Below, piece by piece: positions 42,989 to 52,442 of a stretch of 64,000 nt of DNA. Position numbers and translations under genes: made by a program. The notes beneath the pieces were generated by a model that searched no databases, had not been told where the DNA came from, and was given only the letters and a program-made list of their open reading frames with translations. This DNA is from Cellulosimicrobium cellulans. Lineage in GTDB: Bacteria; Actinomycetota; Actinomycetes; Actinomycetales; Cellulomonadaceae. Where the stretch lies: contig NZ_BJNZ01000011.1 of NCBI RefSeq assembly GCF_006539945.1, positions 1 through 64,000 of the forward strand, read 5' to 3'. How positions within the stretch are numbered: the first letter of the stretch is position 1; every line of letters starts with the position of its first letter.

Positions 42989-43170
42989 CCCCGCTCCGAC
43001 CGCGGCTCCGCCCCCTCCGACCCTGGTCCGCCCGGCCCCGTCGCCCGCGCGGGAACCGTCCCGGGAGCCCGCGGAGCCCGCGAACGGCATCCCCACGGGC
43101 CCGGCTGCGGTCCCGAGCACCCGCCGGGTGCGCAAGAATGCCTTCACCGACCACCGGGAGCTGATCGTCC

Positions 43171-44052
43171 ATGACCGACCTGTCGACCCCGCCCGTCCCC
43201 GAGCGCCGGCTCGCCGTCCTCGGCACGGGCGTCATGGGGGAGACCGTCCTCGCGGGCGCGCTCGCCGCGGGCTGGGACCCCGCCGACGTCGTCGCGACGG
43301 TCCGCCGGGCCGAGCGCGGCGAGGAGCTCGCGGCGCGCCACGGGGTCGCGACGACCCAGGACAACGTCGAGGCCGTGCGCGGCGCCGGCGTGGTGGTCGT
43401 CGCGGTGAAGCCCAAGGACGTCGCGGCGCTGCTCGCCGAGGTCCGCGACGCGGTGGGGGCGGGGGCGGTCGTGGTGAGCGTCGTCGTCGGGCTGCCGACC
43501 GCGTTCTACGAGGACCGGCTGCCGGCGGGGACCGCCGTGGTGCGGGTCATGCCCAACACGCCGTCCGTGGTGGGCGCCGGGGTGAGCGCGGTGAGCGGCG
43601 GCGCCGCCGCGGACGACGACGACGTCGCGCTCGCCGAGCGACTGCTGTCCGCGACGGGGCTCGTCGTGCGCGTCGCGGAGAAGGACCAGGACGCGGTCGG
43701 GGCGCTCTCGGGCTCCGGCCCGGCCTACGTGTTCTACGTGATCGACGCGCTCGCCGAGGCGGGCGTCCTGCTGGGGCTCACGCGCGCGACGGCGCTCGAG
43801 CTCGCCACCGCCACCGTGCACGGCGCGGCGACGATGCTGCGCGAGACGGGGGAGCACCCGGCGATCGCGCGCGAGAAGGTCTCGTCGCCCGGCGGCACGA
43901 CGGTCGCCGCCCTGCGACGCCTCGACGCGGGCGGGGTGCGCGCCGCGTTCCTCGACGCGCTCGAGGCCGCGCGCGACCGCTCGGCCGAGCTCGCCGCGGC
44001 GCTCGCGGCCGCACCGGCGCCCCGCCCGGAGACCGGAGGGGACGAGCGGTGA
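43171..44052 (+). CDS. proC: pyrroline-5-carboxylate reductase
   Basis: A 293-residue NAD(P)H enzyme for the last step of proline synthesis. Motifs are the Rossmann LAVLGTGVMGETVLAG, AVKPKDVAALL, RVMPNTPSVVGAGVSA, the signature GSGPAYVFYVIDALAEAGVLLGL, and SSPGGTTVAALRRLD. It overlaps the LacI regulator start by 4 bp (GTGA), so a biosynthetic gene and the arabinose regulator are probably cotranscribed. Confidence 0.95.
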   Translation: MTDLSTPPVPERRLAVLGTGVMGETVLAGALAAGWDPADVVATVRRAERGEELAARHGVATTQDNVEAVRGAGVVVVAVKPKDVAALLAEVRDAVGAGAVVVSVVVGLPTAFYEDRLPAGTAVVRVMPNTPSVVGAGVSAVSGGAAADDDDVALAERLLSATGLVVRVAEKDQDAVGALSGSGPAYVFYVIDALAEAGVLLGLTRATALELATATVHGAATMLRETGEHPAIAREKVSSPGGTTVAALRRLDAGGVRAAFLDALEAARDRSAELAAALAAAPAPRPETGGDER

Positions 44053-45140
44053 GCGACGGCCCGTCCCCCCGCACGCGCCCGCCCGCGATGTCCGACGTCG
44101 CGCGGCTCGCCGGCGTCTCGCACCAGACGGTCTCGCGCGTGCTCAACGACCACCCCAGCGTGCGGCCCGAGACGCGCGACCGCGTCCTCGACGCGATCGC
44201 GACGCTCGGCTACCGCCGCAACAGCGCGGCCCGCGCGCTCGTCACGATGCGCTCGGGGACGATCGGCGTCGTGACGACGGGCTCCGCGCTGTACGGGCCG
44301 ACGTCGACCCTCATCGCGGTCGAGGAGGCGGCGCGCGAGCAGGGGTACTTCGTGAGCGTCGCGACGATCCGGCGCTACGACGCCGACACGATGCACCGGG
44401 TGCTCGAGCACTTCATGGACCAGGGCGTCGAGGGCATCGTGGTCATCGCGCCGCAGACCGACGTCGCGGCGGCGGTCGACTCGTTCCGGGCACCCGTGCC
44501 GGTCATCATGATCGCGGCGCGCGACCACCCGGGTGAGGGCGAGCCCGCGGAGGTCGTCCGCCCGGGCGCCGGGGCGCTCGGCGCGCCGGGCGCCATCCTC
44601 TCGATCGCCGTCGACCAGCGGCTCGGCGCGCGGCTCGCGACCGAGCACCTGCTCGGCCTCGGGCACACCACCGTGCTGCACCTGTCCGGCCCGCTCGACT
44701 GGTTCGACGCGCGCGAGCGCGAGACGGGCTGGCGGGCTGCGCTCGAGGAGCAGGGGGCGCCCGTGCCGGAGCCCGTGCGCGGCGACTGGTCGTCGGACCG
44801 GGGCTACGCCGTCGGCAAGGAGCTCGCCGCCGCGGTGCGCGCGGGGGACGGGCCGACCGCGGTCTTCGCCGGCAACGACCAGCTCGCGCTCGGCCTGCTC
44901 CGCGCGTTCTGGGAGCAGGGCGTGCGCGTGCCGGCCGACGTCTCGGTGGTGGGCTTCGACGACGTCGCGGGGGCCGGGCACTTCATCCCGCCGCTGACGA
45001 CCGTGCGCCAGCCGTTCGGCTCGCTCGGCCGCCGGTGCATGGGGATGATGATCGACGCCCTGTCCGGTGCGACGGTCCGGCCCGTCTCGATCCCGCCCGA
45101 GCTCATGGTGCGGGAGAGCACGACGACCCCGCGCGGCTGA
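44049..45140 (+). CDS. LacI-family regulator, probable arabinose-regulon repressor
   Basis: A 363-residue LacI/GalR regulator: helix-turn-helix SDVARLAGVSHQTVSRVLND, hinge RRNSAARALVTMRSGTIGVV, and a sugar-binding domain (FAGNDQLALGLLRAF, VVGFDDVAGAGHFIPPLTTVRQP). GTG 44049 is coupled to the proC stop; ATG 44088 is a shorter alternative. It lies just upstream of araB with a TGTGAGCGCTAACA operator between them. The same site recurs before the ABC importer and the GH51 gene, so it is the best candidate for the regulon repressor. Confidence 0.88.
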   Translation: MSDGPSPRTRPPAMSDVARLAGVSHQTVSRVLNDHPSVRPETRDRVLDAIATLGYRRNSAARALVTMRSGTIGVVTTGSALYGPTSTLIAVEEAAREQGYFVSVATIRRYDADTMHRVLEHFMDQGVEGIVVIAPQTDVAAAVDSFRAPVPVIMIAARDHPGEGEPAEVVRPGAGALGAPGAILSIAVDQRLGARLATEHLLGLGHTTVLHLSGPLDWFDARERETGWRAALEEQGAPVPEPVRGDWSSDRGYAVGKELAAAVRAGDGPTAVFAGNDQLALGLLRAFWEQGVRVPADVSVVGFDDVAGAGHFIPPLTTVRQPFGSLGRRCMGMMIDALSGATVRPVSIPPELMVRESTTTPRG

Positions 45141-45177
45141 CGCCGCGCACCGCTCACGACGACCCGTGCCGAGGGAG

Positions 45178-45206
45178 TTGGCCTTGTCGGTTGTGAGCGC
45201 TAACAT
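45178..45206 (+). promoter_or_regulatory. araB promoter with LacI-type operator
   Basis: The operator TGTGAGCGCTAACA (45192-45205) is a palindrome with one mismatch. TTGGCC (45178-45183), a 17-bp spacer and TAACAT (45201-45206) could be -35 and -10, the latter inside the operator. Alternatively TTGTCG at 45184-45189, two bases before the operator as in the GH51 promoter, is the -35. The araB ATG is 54 nt further on. Confidence 0.65.
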
Positions 45207-45259
45207 TCGAGAAGGAACTCAACGACCGAGGCGCGACGCCGCGACGAGGAGAAGCAGCA

Positions 45260-46936
45260 ATGGTGCAGCAGGACGAGGTCGGCCGCCGTCGGGCGGCCGT
45301 CGTGGCGGGGGAGACCGCGCTCGGGATCGAGCTCGGGTCGACGCGGATCAAGGCGTGCCTCGTGGACGCCGAGGGCACGCCGCTCGCGAGCGGGAGCCAC
45401 GCGTGGGAGAACCGGTTCGAGGACGGCACGTGGACGTACCCGCTCGACGCCGTCGAGGCCGGCCTGCGCGACTGCTACGCGCGCCTCGTCGACGACGTCG
45501 AGGAGCGGTACGGCGTGTGCCCCACGACCTACGGCGCGCTCGGCGTGTCCGCGATGATGCACGGCTACCTCGCGTTCGACGCCGACGGCGAGCTGCTCGT
45601 CCCGTTCCGCACGTGGCGCAACACGTCGACCGGCCCGGCCGCCTCCGAGCTCACCGAGCTGCTCGGGTACAACGTCCCGCTGCGCTGGTCGGTCGCGCAC
45701 TGGTACCAGGCGATCCTCGACGCCGAGCCGCACGCCGCGGAGGTCGCGAGCCTCACGACGCTCGCGGGGTACGTCCACCGGCGCCTCACGGGCCGCCACG
45801 TTCTCGGGGTCGGCGACGCGTCGGGCATGTTCCCCGTCGACCCGGCGACGCGCGACTACGACCATGCGCTCCTCGCGCTCGTCGACGAGCGCGCCGCGAC
45901 GCACCGGGACGGGCCCCAGCTCGCCGAGCTCCTGCCGGACGTGCTCGTCGCGGGCGAGGACGCGGGCCGGCTCACGGCCGAGGGCGCCGCCTGGCTCGAC
46001 CCGTCGGGCACGCTGACCCCCGGCGTGCTGCTCTGCCCGCCCGAGGGCGACGCCGGCACGGGCATGGTCGCGACGAACGCCGTCGCGCCGCGGACCGGCA
46101 ACGTCAGCGCGGGCACGAGCATCTTCGCGATGGTCGTCCTCGAGGGCCCGCTCGCCGGCGTGCACCACGAGCTCGACCTCGTCACGACCCCCGCCGGCGA
46201 CCTCGTCGCGATGGTCCACTGCAACAACGGCGCGAGCGAGCTCGACGCGTGGGCGGGCCTGCTGGGCGAGCTCGCCGCCGCCGTCGGCAGCGACGCGAGC
46301 CCGGACGACGTGTTCGGCGCGCTGTTCCGTGCCGCGCTGGACGGCGACGCCGACGGTGGCGGTCTGCTCGCCTACAACTACCTCGCCGGCGAGCCGATCA
46401 CGGGCCTGGACGAAGGTCGGCCGCTCGTCGTGCGCACGCCCGGCAGCCGCCTCACGCTCGCCAACTTCGCCCGCACCCAGGTGTACGGCGCCTTCGGGAC
46501 CCTCGCGCTCGGGATGCGCGTCCTCGCGGGCGAGGGCGTCCGGCTCGACGGGATGCTCGCGCACGGCGGCATGTTCCGCACGGCGGGCGTCGCGCAGCGG
46601 CTGCTCGCCGCGGCGATCGACGCGCCGGTGAGCGTCGGGCGCACGGCGGGCGAGGGCGGCGCCTGGGGCATCGCGGTCCTGGCCGGCTTCGCGCGCGACC
46701 GGGCGTCGTCGTCGGGCACCGCGTCCGGGTCGACGGACGGCGCCGGCGCCCACGACCTCGGCGTGTACCTGCGCGAGCACGTGTTCGCCACGGCGGAGAT
46801 CGAGACCGTCGACCCCGACCCCGTCGACGTCGCCGGCTTCGCCGCGTACCTCGAGCGCTACGCGGCGGGGCTCGCCGTCGAGCGTGCCGCCGTGACGGCG
46901 CTGCCCACCCGCACCGAAGGAGAGGACCCCGCATGA
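45260..46936 (+). CDS. araB: ribulokinase (FGGY family)
   Basis: A 558-residue FGGY carbohydrate kinase of the Actinobacteria type. The phosphate loop is LGIELGSTRIKACLVD; further features are the GVSAMMHGYLAFD segment, GNVSAGTSIFAMVVL, and the ATP site AHGGMFRTAGVAQRLLAAAI with TAGEGGAWGIAVLAGF. It would phosphorylate L-ribulose to L-ribulose 5-phosphate. The sequence alone could fit other pentulose kinases; the araD and araA neighbours decide. ATG 45260 has GAGGAGAAG upstream. It overlaps araD by 4 bp. Confidence 0.87.
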   Translation: MVQQDEVGRRRAAVVAGETALGIELGSTRIKACLVDAEGTPLASGSHAWENRFEDGTWTYPLDAVEAGLRDCYARLVDDVEERYGVCPTTYGALGVSAMMHGYLAFDADGELLVPFRTWRNTSTGPAASELTELLGYNVPLRWSVAHWYQAILDAEPHAAEVASLTTLAGYVHRRLTGRHVLGVGDASGMFPVDPATRDYDHALLALVDERAATHRDGPQLAELLPDVLVAGEDAGRLTAEGAAWLDPSGTLTPGVLLCPPEGDAGTGMVATNAVAPRTGNVSAGTSIFAMVVLEGPLAGVHHELDLVTTPAGDLVAMVHCNNGASELDAWAGLLGELAAAVGSDASPDDVFGALFRAALDGDADGGGLLAYNYLAGEPITGLDEGRPLVVRTPGSRLTLANFARTQVYGAFGTLALGMRVLAGEGVRLDGMLAHGGMFRTAGVAQRLLAAAIDAPVSVGRTAGEGGAWGIAVLAGFARDRASSSGTASGSTDGAGAHDLGVYLREHVFATAEIETVDPDPVDVAGFAAYLERYAAGLAVERAAVTALPTRTEGEDPA

Positions 46937-47691
46937 GCACGCCCACCCCGGCCGCGGACGTGGCTGCCGCGCCCGCCGCCGTGACGGCGGTGCCCGCGCA
47001 CCTGCGCGACGCCGTCGACGCCGCCAAGGAGCGTGTCGCCGCGCTGCACGCCGAGCTCCCGCGCTGGGAGCTCGTCGTGTGGACCGCGGGCAACGTGTCC
47101 GAGCGCGTCCGCGACACGACGCGCCCCGACGGCTCGGGCGACCTGCTCGTCATCAAGCCGTCGGGCGTGGCGTACGACGACATCACCCCCGAGGCGATGG
47201 TCGTGTGCGACCTCGACGCGACGCTCGTCGAGGGCGACCGGTCGCCGTCGTCCGACACGGCGGCGCACGCGTACGTGTACCGGCACCTGCCGGAGGTGGG
47301 CGGGGTCGTGCACACCCACTCGACCTACGCGACCGCGTGGGCCGCGCGCGGCGAGCCCGTCCCGTGCGTCCTCACGATGATGGCCGACGAGTTCGGCGGC
47401 GACATCCCCGTCGGCCCGTTCGCGCTCATCGGCGACGACTCGATCGGGCGCGGCATCGTCGAGACCCTGCGGGACTCCCGGAGCCCCGCGGTCCTCATGC
47501 GCAACCACGGGCCGTTCACGATCGGCACCGACGCGCGCGCGGCGGTCAAGGCGGCCGTCATGTGCGAGGAGGTCGCGCGGACCGTGCACGTCAGCCGCCA
47601 GCTCGGCGAGCCCACGCGCATCCCGCAGGACGACGTGGACTCGCTCTACGCGCGGTACCAGAACGTCTACGGGCAGCAGCCCGCCCGCTGA
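46933..47691 (+). CDS. araD: L-ribulose-5-phosphate 4-epimerase
   Basis: A 252-residue class II aldolase-type metalloenzyme converting L-ribulose 5-phosphate to D-xylulose 5-phosphate. Typical are WTAGNVSERV, LVIKPSGVAYDDITPEAMVV, the zinc-binding GGVVHTHSTYATAWA, and RNHGPFTIG. About 20 extra residues precede the conserved start, but ATG 46933 overlaps the araB stop (ATGA), supporting coupled translation. The third metal His is probably in EVARTVHVSRQLG. Confidence 0.93.
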   Translation: MSTPTPAADVAAAPAAVTAVPAHLRDAVDAAKERVAALHAELPRWELVVWTAGNVSERVRDTTRPDGSGDLLVIKPSGVAYDDITPEAMVVCDLDATLVEGDRSPSSDTAAHAYVYRHLPEVGGVVHTHSTYATAWAARGEPVPCVLTMMADEFGGDIPVGPFALIGDDSIGRGIVETLRDSRSPAVLMRNHGPFTIGTDARAAVKAAVMCEEVARTVHVSRQLGEPTRIPQDDVDSLYARYQNVYGQQPAR

Positions 47692-47772
47692 CCCTGGCCC
47701 CAGGCGCAGCACCCCCGCGGCCCCGCACCGACGCGACGACCGCTCCCACCCGAGACGAGAGATGTGGAAGAC

Positions 47773-49281
47773 ATGAGCAAGCCCTACGCGGACCGCGAGA
47801 TCTGGTTCCTCACCGGCAGCCAGGACCTGTACGGCGAGGAGACGCTGCGGCAGGTCGCCGAGCAGTCGCAGGAGGTCGCGCGCGCCCTCGACGCGTCACC
47901 CGACGTCCCGGCGAACGTCGTCTGGAAGCCCGTCCTCAAGGACGCCGGCTCGATCCGGCGCGCGATGCTCGACGCCAACGCGGACGACCGCGTGCTGGGC
48001 GTCGTGACGTGGATGCACACGTTCAGCCCCGCGAAGATGTGGATCGGCGGGCTCGACCAGCTCCGCAAGCCGCTGCTGCACCTGCACACGCAGGCGAACG
48101 TCGAGCTGCCGTGGGACACGATCGACTTCGACTTCATGAACCTCAACCAGGCCGCGCACGGCGACCGTGAGTACGCCTACATCGCGACCCGCCTCGGGGT
48201 GGCACGCACCACGGTCGTCGGGCACGTGTCGAACCCGGCGGTCACCGCGCGCGTGGGCGCCTGGGTGCGCGGCGCCGCGGGCTGGGCCGCGACGCACGAG
48301 CTGCGCCTCGCGCGCTTCGGCGACAACATGCGCAACGTCGCGGTGACCGAGGGCGACAAGACCGAGGCCGAGCTGCGGTTCGGTGTGAGCGTGAACACGT
48401 GGGGCGTGAACGACCTCGTGCGCGCGGTCGATGAGGTCTCCGAGGCCGACGTCGACGCGCTCGTCGCGGAGTACGAAGCCCTGTACGACGTGGTCCCCGA
48501 GCTGCGCAAGGACGGCGAGCGCCACGCGTCGCTGCGCTACGCGGCCCGGCAGGAGATCGCCCTCGAGACGTTCCTCGAGTCGGTCGGGGCCAAGGCGTTC
48601 ACGACGAACTTCGAGGACCTCGGCGACCTGCGGCAGCTCCCCGGCATCGCCGTCCAGCGCCTGATGTCCAAGGGCTACGGGTTCGGTGCCGAGGGCGACT
48701 GGAAGACCGCCGTCCTCGTGCGCGCCGCGAAGGTCATGGGCGAGGGCCTGCCCGGCGGGGCGTCGCTCATGGAGGACTACACCTACGACCTCACGCCCGG
48801 CAGCGAGAAGATCCTCGGCGCGCACATGCTCGAGATCTGCCCCTCGCTCACGACGTCGAAGCCCCGCGTCGAGATCCACCCGCTGGGGATCGGCGGCAAG
48901 GAGGACCCCGTCCGCATGGTGTTCGACGCCGACCCGGGCGTCGGCGTCGTCGTGTCCCTCGCGGACATGCGCGACCGGTTCCGCCTCACCGCCAACGTGG
49001 TCGACGTCGTCGCGCCCTCCGCCCCGCTGCCGCACCTGCCGGTCGCGCGCGCGGTGTGGGAGCCGCGCCCCGACTTCGCGACGTCGGCCGAGGCGTGGCT
49101 GACCGCGGGCGGCGCGCACCACACCGTGCTGTCGACCGCTGCGGGCATCGACGCGTTCGAGGTGTTCGCCGACATCGCGCGGACCGAGCTGCTGGTGATC
49201 GACGAGAGCACGACGCGTCGTGGGTTCCGCGACCAGGTGCGGTGGAACCAGGTGTTCTACCGCGTCGCACAGGGCCTCTGA
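47773..49281 (+). CDS. araA: L-arabinose isomerase
   Basis: A 502-residue cytosolic, Mn-dependent isomerase of L-arabinose to L-ribulose. The N-terminus [47 protein letters not shown] and the metal-site segments ([27 protein letters not shown]) are characteristic. ATG 47773 was chosen by comparison with family N-termini; GTG 47764 is a slightly longer option. Third gene of araBDA, with an 81-bp gap after araD. Confidence 0.96.
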   Translation: MSKPYADREIWFLTGSQDLYGEETLRQVAEQSQEVARALDASPDVPANVVWKPVLKDAGSIRRAMLDANADDRVLGVVTWMHTFSPAKMWIGGLDQLRKPLLHLHTQANVELPWDTIDFDFMNLNQAAHGDREYAYIATRLGVARTTVVGHVSNPAVTARVGAWVRGAAGWAATHELRLARFGDNMRNVAVTEGDKTEAELRFGVSVNTWGVNDLVRAVDEVSEADVDALVAEYEALYDVVPELRKDGERHASLRYAARQEIALETFLESVGAKAFTTNFEDLGDLRQLPGIAVQRLMSKGYGFGAEGDWKTAVLVRAAKVMGEGLPGGASLMEDYTYDLTPGSEKILGAHMLEICPSLTTSKPRVEIHPLGIGGKEDPVRMVFDADPGVGVVVSLADMRDRFRLTANVVDVVAPSAPLPHLPVARAVWEPRPDFATSAEAWLTAGGAHHTVLSTAAGIDAFEVFADIARTELLVIDESTTRRGFRDQVRWNQVFYRVAQGL

Positions 49282-49370
49282 CGCCGCGCGGGGGAGCCGT
49301 CGGCGCAGGTCCGGGCGCGGCATCGCAGCCGTGACCGAACCGTGACGGGTGGCGGCTTCCCCTCCGCGCG

Positions 49371-49414
49371 TGTGAGCGCTAACATCGTCTCTCGGGAGGG
49401 TGTGAGCGATCACA
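49371..49414 (+). promoter_or_regulatory. two LacI-type operators upstream of the pentofuranose importer
   Basis: TGTGAGCGCTAACA (49371-49384) is identical to the araB operator. TGTGAGCGATCACA (49401-49414) is a second, fully symmetric one apart from the centre. Their 30-bp spacing is close to three helical turns, so two dimers could bind the same face. They lie in the 383-bp gene-free stretch 49282-49664. The half-sites are 4 bp apart, not 6, so this is not a CRP/GlxR site. Confidence 0.7.
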
Positions 49415-49489
49415 TCCGCAGGTCTGGCGCTCAGCGCCTCGGCAGGCTCCGCGCGGTCGGCACGTCGCAGTGTCGGGCGGTGACCACAA

Positions 49490-49591
49490 CGGTTACCGAA
49501 CGGTTATGCGGAATGCCGGGTCGGGGCTTGCGGGAGGGGTGCTGACACCGCTAGACATTGACACAAGCAAACATGTATCAACAAGAGTCAA
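49490..49591 (+). promoter_or_regulatory. AT-rich promoter region with further regulator motifs
   Basis: CGGTTA direct repeats (49490-49495 and 49501-49506) are spaced 11 bp apart. TTGCGG (49528-49533), an 18-bp spacer and TAGACA (49552-49557) form a plausible promoter. Just downstream is an unusually AT-rich segment with an ACATGT palindrome (49571-49576) inside a wider symmetry TTGAC (49558-49562)/GTCAA (49587-49591). It could hold a second regulator's operator at the start point. Inference. Confidence 0.45.
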
Positions 49592-49664
49592 CAGCCCGAT
49601 GGTGGGCTGGCACGACCCGACGACCCTCGGCACGGCGCCGAGGTCGCATCTCAAGGAGGAGAGC

Positions 49665-50681
49665 ATGTTCAGCACGACCAAGGCGCGCACGCGTCTGACG
49701 GGTGTCCTCGCCGGCGTGGCGGTCCTCGCGCTCGCGGCGTGCAGCAGCGGGGGCGGCAGCACGGACGGCAGCAGCAACGACGCGGGTGGCGACGGCGGCA
49801 GCGGCGACGCGATCGTCGTCGGCTTCTCGCAGGTGGGCGCCGAGTCCGGGTGGCGCGCGGCGAACACCAAGTCCATCCAGGACACGCTCACGGCCGAGAA
49901 CGGCTTCGACCTCAAGTTCTCCGACGCGCAGCAGAAGCAGGAGAACCAGATCCAGGCGATCCGCTCCTACATCGCGCAGGGCGTGGACGTCATCGCGTTC
50001 TCCCCGGTCGTCGAGTCCGGCTGGGACGCGGTGCTCGAGGAGGCCAAGCAGGCCGGGATCCCCGTGATCCTCACGGACCGCGCGGTCGACTCCGAGGACG
50101 ACACCCTGTACGAGTCGTTCATCGGCTCCGACTTCGTCCTCGAGGGCGAGATGGCCGGCGAGTGGGTCTCCGAGAACGTCGCCACGGAGCCGATCAACGT
50201 CGTCGAGCTCCAGGGCACCACCGGCGCCGCTCCCGCGATCGACCGCAAGACCGGGTTCGAGGACGCCACGAAGGACAACCCGAACGTCACGATCATCGAC
50301 TCCCAGACGGGCAACTTCACGCGCGCCGAGGGCAAGACGGTCATGGAGGGCTTCCTCCAGGCGCACGACGACATCGACCTCGTCTACGCGCACAACGACG
50401 ACATGGGCCTCGGCGCCATCGAGGCCATCGAGGCCGCGGGCCTCGTCCCGGGCGAGGACATCAAGATCGTCACCGTGGACGCGGTCAAGGACGGCATGCA
50501 GGCGCTCGCCGACGGCAAGATCAACTTCATCGTCGAGTGCAACCCGCTCCTCGGCCCGGACCTGGCCGACATCATCAAGAAGGTCGTCGCGGGCGAGGAG
50601 GTCGAGAAGCGCATCGTGGTGAAGGACGAGTCCTTCACGCAGGAGCAGGCCATCGAGGCGCTCCCGACGCGCGAGTACTGA
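49665..50681 (+). CDS. YtfQ-like sugar-binding lipoprotein of an ABC importer
   Basis: A 338-residue periplasmic-binding-protein type 1 lipoprotein (lipobox ALAAC, then a Ser/Gly-rich linker). The domain start VVGFSQVGAESGWRAANTKS, and AHNDDMGLGAIEAIEAAGLVPG near the hinge, closely resemble galactofuranose-binding YtfQ. Given araBDA and arabinofuranosidases around it, the ligand is probably an arabinofuranose-form sugar or L-arabinose. ATG 49665 follows AAGGAGGAGAGC. A hairpin follows the stop. Confidence 0.9.
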   Translation: MFSTTKARTRLTGVLAGVAVLALAACSSGGGSTDGSSNDAGGDGGSGDAIVVGFSQVGAESGWRAANTKSIQDTLTAENGFDLKFSDAQQKQENQIQAIRSYIAQGVDVIAFSPVVESGWDAVLEEAKQAGIPVILTDRAVDSEDDTLYESFIGSDFVLEGEMAGEWVSENVATEPINVVELQGTTGAAPAIDRKTGFEDATKDNPNVTIIDSQTGNFTRAEGKTVMEGFLQAHDDIDLVYAHNDDMGLGAIEAIEAAGLVPGEDIKIVTVDAVKDGMQALADGKINFIVECNPLLGPDLADIIKKVVAGEEVEKRIVVKDESFTQEQAIEALPTREY

Positions 50682-50692
50682 CCGGCCCCGAG

Positions 50693-50722
50693 CGGCCGTC
50701 CTGGAGCGATCCGGGACGGCCG
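50693..50722 (+). terminator. intercistronic hairpin after the YtfQ-like gene
   Basis: 9-bp perfect arms (CGGCCGTCC 50693-50701 and GGACGGCCG 50714-50722), extended by imperfect GC pairing outside, 11 nt after the stop and 180 nt before the ATPase gene. It probably lets binding protein be made in excess over the downstream transporter parts. Confidence 0.55.
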
Positions 50723-50903
50723 TTCGCCCGGGGCGGCCGGTCGACGCGGACCGGTCCGCCACCACGGACGGGTCGCGCGCCGGGAGAGCACGTCTCCCCG
50801 GCGCGCGGCCGACGCACCACCGCCGGCATGCCGACGTCGCCGGCGTCCTGAGGCGCCCCGGGGCCCGGCAGCCCCGCCGCCACCGCTGCACGGAAGGTCA
50901 CCC

Positions 50904-52442
50904 ATGACTACCGCCGTCCCCGACGGTCGGCCCGTCGTCGAGATGACCGGGATCTCGATCGAGTTCCCGGGCGTCAAGGCGCTCGACGGAGTCGACCTCA
51001 CGCTCCGGCCCGGAGAGGTCCACGCCCTCATGGGCGAGAACGGCGCCGGCAAGTCGACGCTCATCAAGGCGCTCACCGGCGTCTACTCGATCGACTCCGG
51101 TCGCATCGTCGTCGACGGCGCCGAGCACACGTTCTCCGGCCCGGGCGAGGCCCAGGCAGCCGGCGTCTCGCCGGTGTACCAGGAGGTCAACCTCTGCGAG
51201 AACCTCTCGGTCGCCGAGAACATCATGCTCGGTCACGAGCCGCGCCGACTCGGCGCGATCGACTGGCGCACGACCCGTCGCCGCGCGGGCGAGATGCTCG
51301 CCCGCCTCAACCTCGACATCGACCCGGCGTCGTCGCTCGCCTCCCACTCGCTCGCCGTGCAGCAGCTCGTCGCGATCTGCCGCGCGCTCGTCGTCGAGTG
51401 CAAGGTCCTCATCCTCGACGAGCCGACCTCGAGCCTCGACGCGGACGAGGTCGCCCAGCTCTTCGCCGTCGTGCGCCGACTGCGCGACGAGGGCGTCGCG
51501 ATCCTGTTCGTCTCGCACTTCCTCGAGCAGGTCTACGAGATCTCCGACCGCATGACGGTCCTGCGCAACGGCAAGCTCGTCGGCGAGTACGTGACCGCCG
51601 AGCTCCCGCGGCTCGAGCTCGTCTCCAAGATGATCGGCACCTCGCTCGAGGTGCTCGAGGAGCTCGAGGAGGCGCCCAAGCGCTCGGTGGCCGACCGCGA
51701 GGCGACGCCGTTCGTCCAGGCCCTCGGCGTCGGCCGCAAGGGCTCGGTGCAGCCGTTCGACCTCGACGTGTACCCGGGCGAGGTCGTGGGCCTCGCCGGC
51801 CTGCTCGGCTCGGGCCGCACGGAGCTCGCGCGCCTGCTCGCCGGCGCGGACCGTGCCGACTCCGGCCAGGTGCGCGTGGGCGGCACGCCCGCGCGTCTGC
51901 GCACGCCGCGCAGCGCGATGCAGCGCAAGATCGCGTTCTCCTCGGAGCACCGCAAGGCCGAGGGCATCGTGGGCGACCTGACGATCCGCGAGAACATCGT
52001 CCTCGGGCTCCAGGCGGAGCGCGGCTGGGCGCGACGCCTGCCGAAGAAGCAGGTCGACGAGATCGTCGAGACGTACATCAAGGCGCTCGCGATCCGCCCC
52101 GGCAACCCGGACGCGCTCATCAAGAACCTCTCGGGCGGCAACCAGCAGAAGGTGCTCCTCGCGCGCTGGCTCGCGACGGCCCCCAAGCTGCTCATCCTCG
52201 ACGAGCCGACGCGCGGCATCGACGTCGGTGCCAAGGCCGAGATCCAGAAGCTCGTGGCGCAGCTCGCGGGCGAGGGCATGTCGGTCGTGTTCATCTCGGC
52301 CGAGCTCGAGGAGGTGCTGCGGCTCAGCCACCGCATCGCCGTCATGCGCGACCGCGTCAAGGTCGCCGAGATCACCAACGACGAGGACGTCACGGTCGAG
52401 GACGTCGTCGAGCTCATCGCGAGCGGAGGGCAGGAGTCATGA
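50904..52442 (+). CDS. sugar ABC transporter ATP-binding protein (YtfR-like, duplicated)
   Basis: A 512-residue protein with two ABC domains. The first has Walker A GENGAGKST (about 45-55), a signature region SLAVQQLVAICRALVVE and Walker B LILDEPTSSLD. The second has a degenerate Walker A (GLAGLLGSGRTELARLLAG), signature LSGGNQQKVLLARWL and Walker B LLILDEPTRGID. This is the architecture of ribose/galactofuranose-type importers. The stop overlaps the first permease start by 4 bp. Confidence 0.94.
   Translation: MTTAVPDGRPVVEMTGISIEFPGVKALDGVDLTLRPGEVHALMGENGAGKSTLIKALTGVYSIDSGRIVVDGAEHTFSGPGEAQAAGVSPVYQEVNLCENLSVAENIMLGHEPRRLGAIDWRTTRRRAGEMLARLNLDIDPASSLASHSLAVQQLVAICRALVVECKVLILDEPTSSLDADEVAQLFAVVRRLRDEGVAILFVSHFLEQVYEISDRMTVLRNGKLVGEYVTAELPRLELVSKMIGTSLEVLEELEEAPKRSVADREATPFVQALGVGRKGSVQPFDLDVYPGEVVGLAGLLGSGRTELARLLAGADRADSGQVRVGGTPARLRTPRSAMQRKIAFSSEHRKAEGIVGDLTIRENIVLGLQAERGWARRLPKKQVDEIVETYIKALAIRPGNPDALIKNLSGGNQQKVLLARWLATAPKLLILDEPTRGIDVGAKAEIQKLVAQLAGEGMSVVFISAELEEVLRLSHRIAVMRDRVKVAEITNDEDVTVEDVVELIASGGQES

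Noticed and set aside
38909-43147. 1412-codon open frame antisense to GH43
   Set aside because: Long antisense frames are common opposite GC-rich coding DNA; the plus-strand GH43 has catalytic motifs, signal peptide and ribosome binding site.
49401-49414. CRP/GlxR site
   Set aside because: TGTGA and TCACA half-sites are 4 bp apart, not 6, and four further sites in the locus fit a LacI-type consensus.
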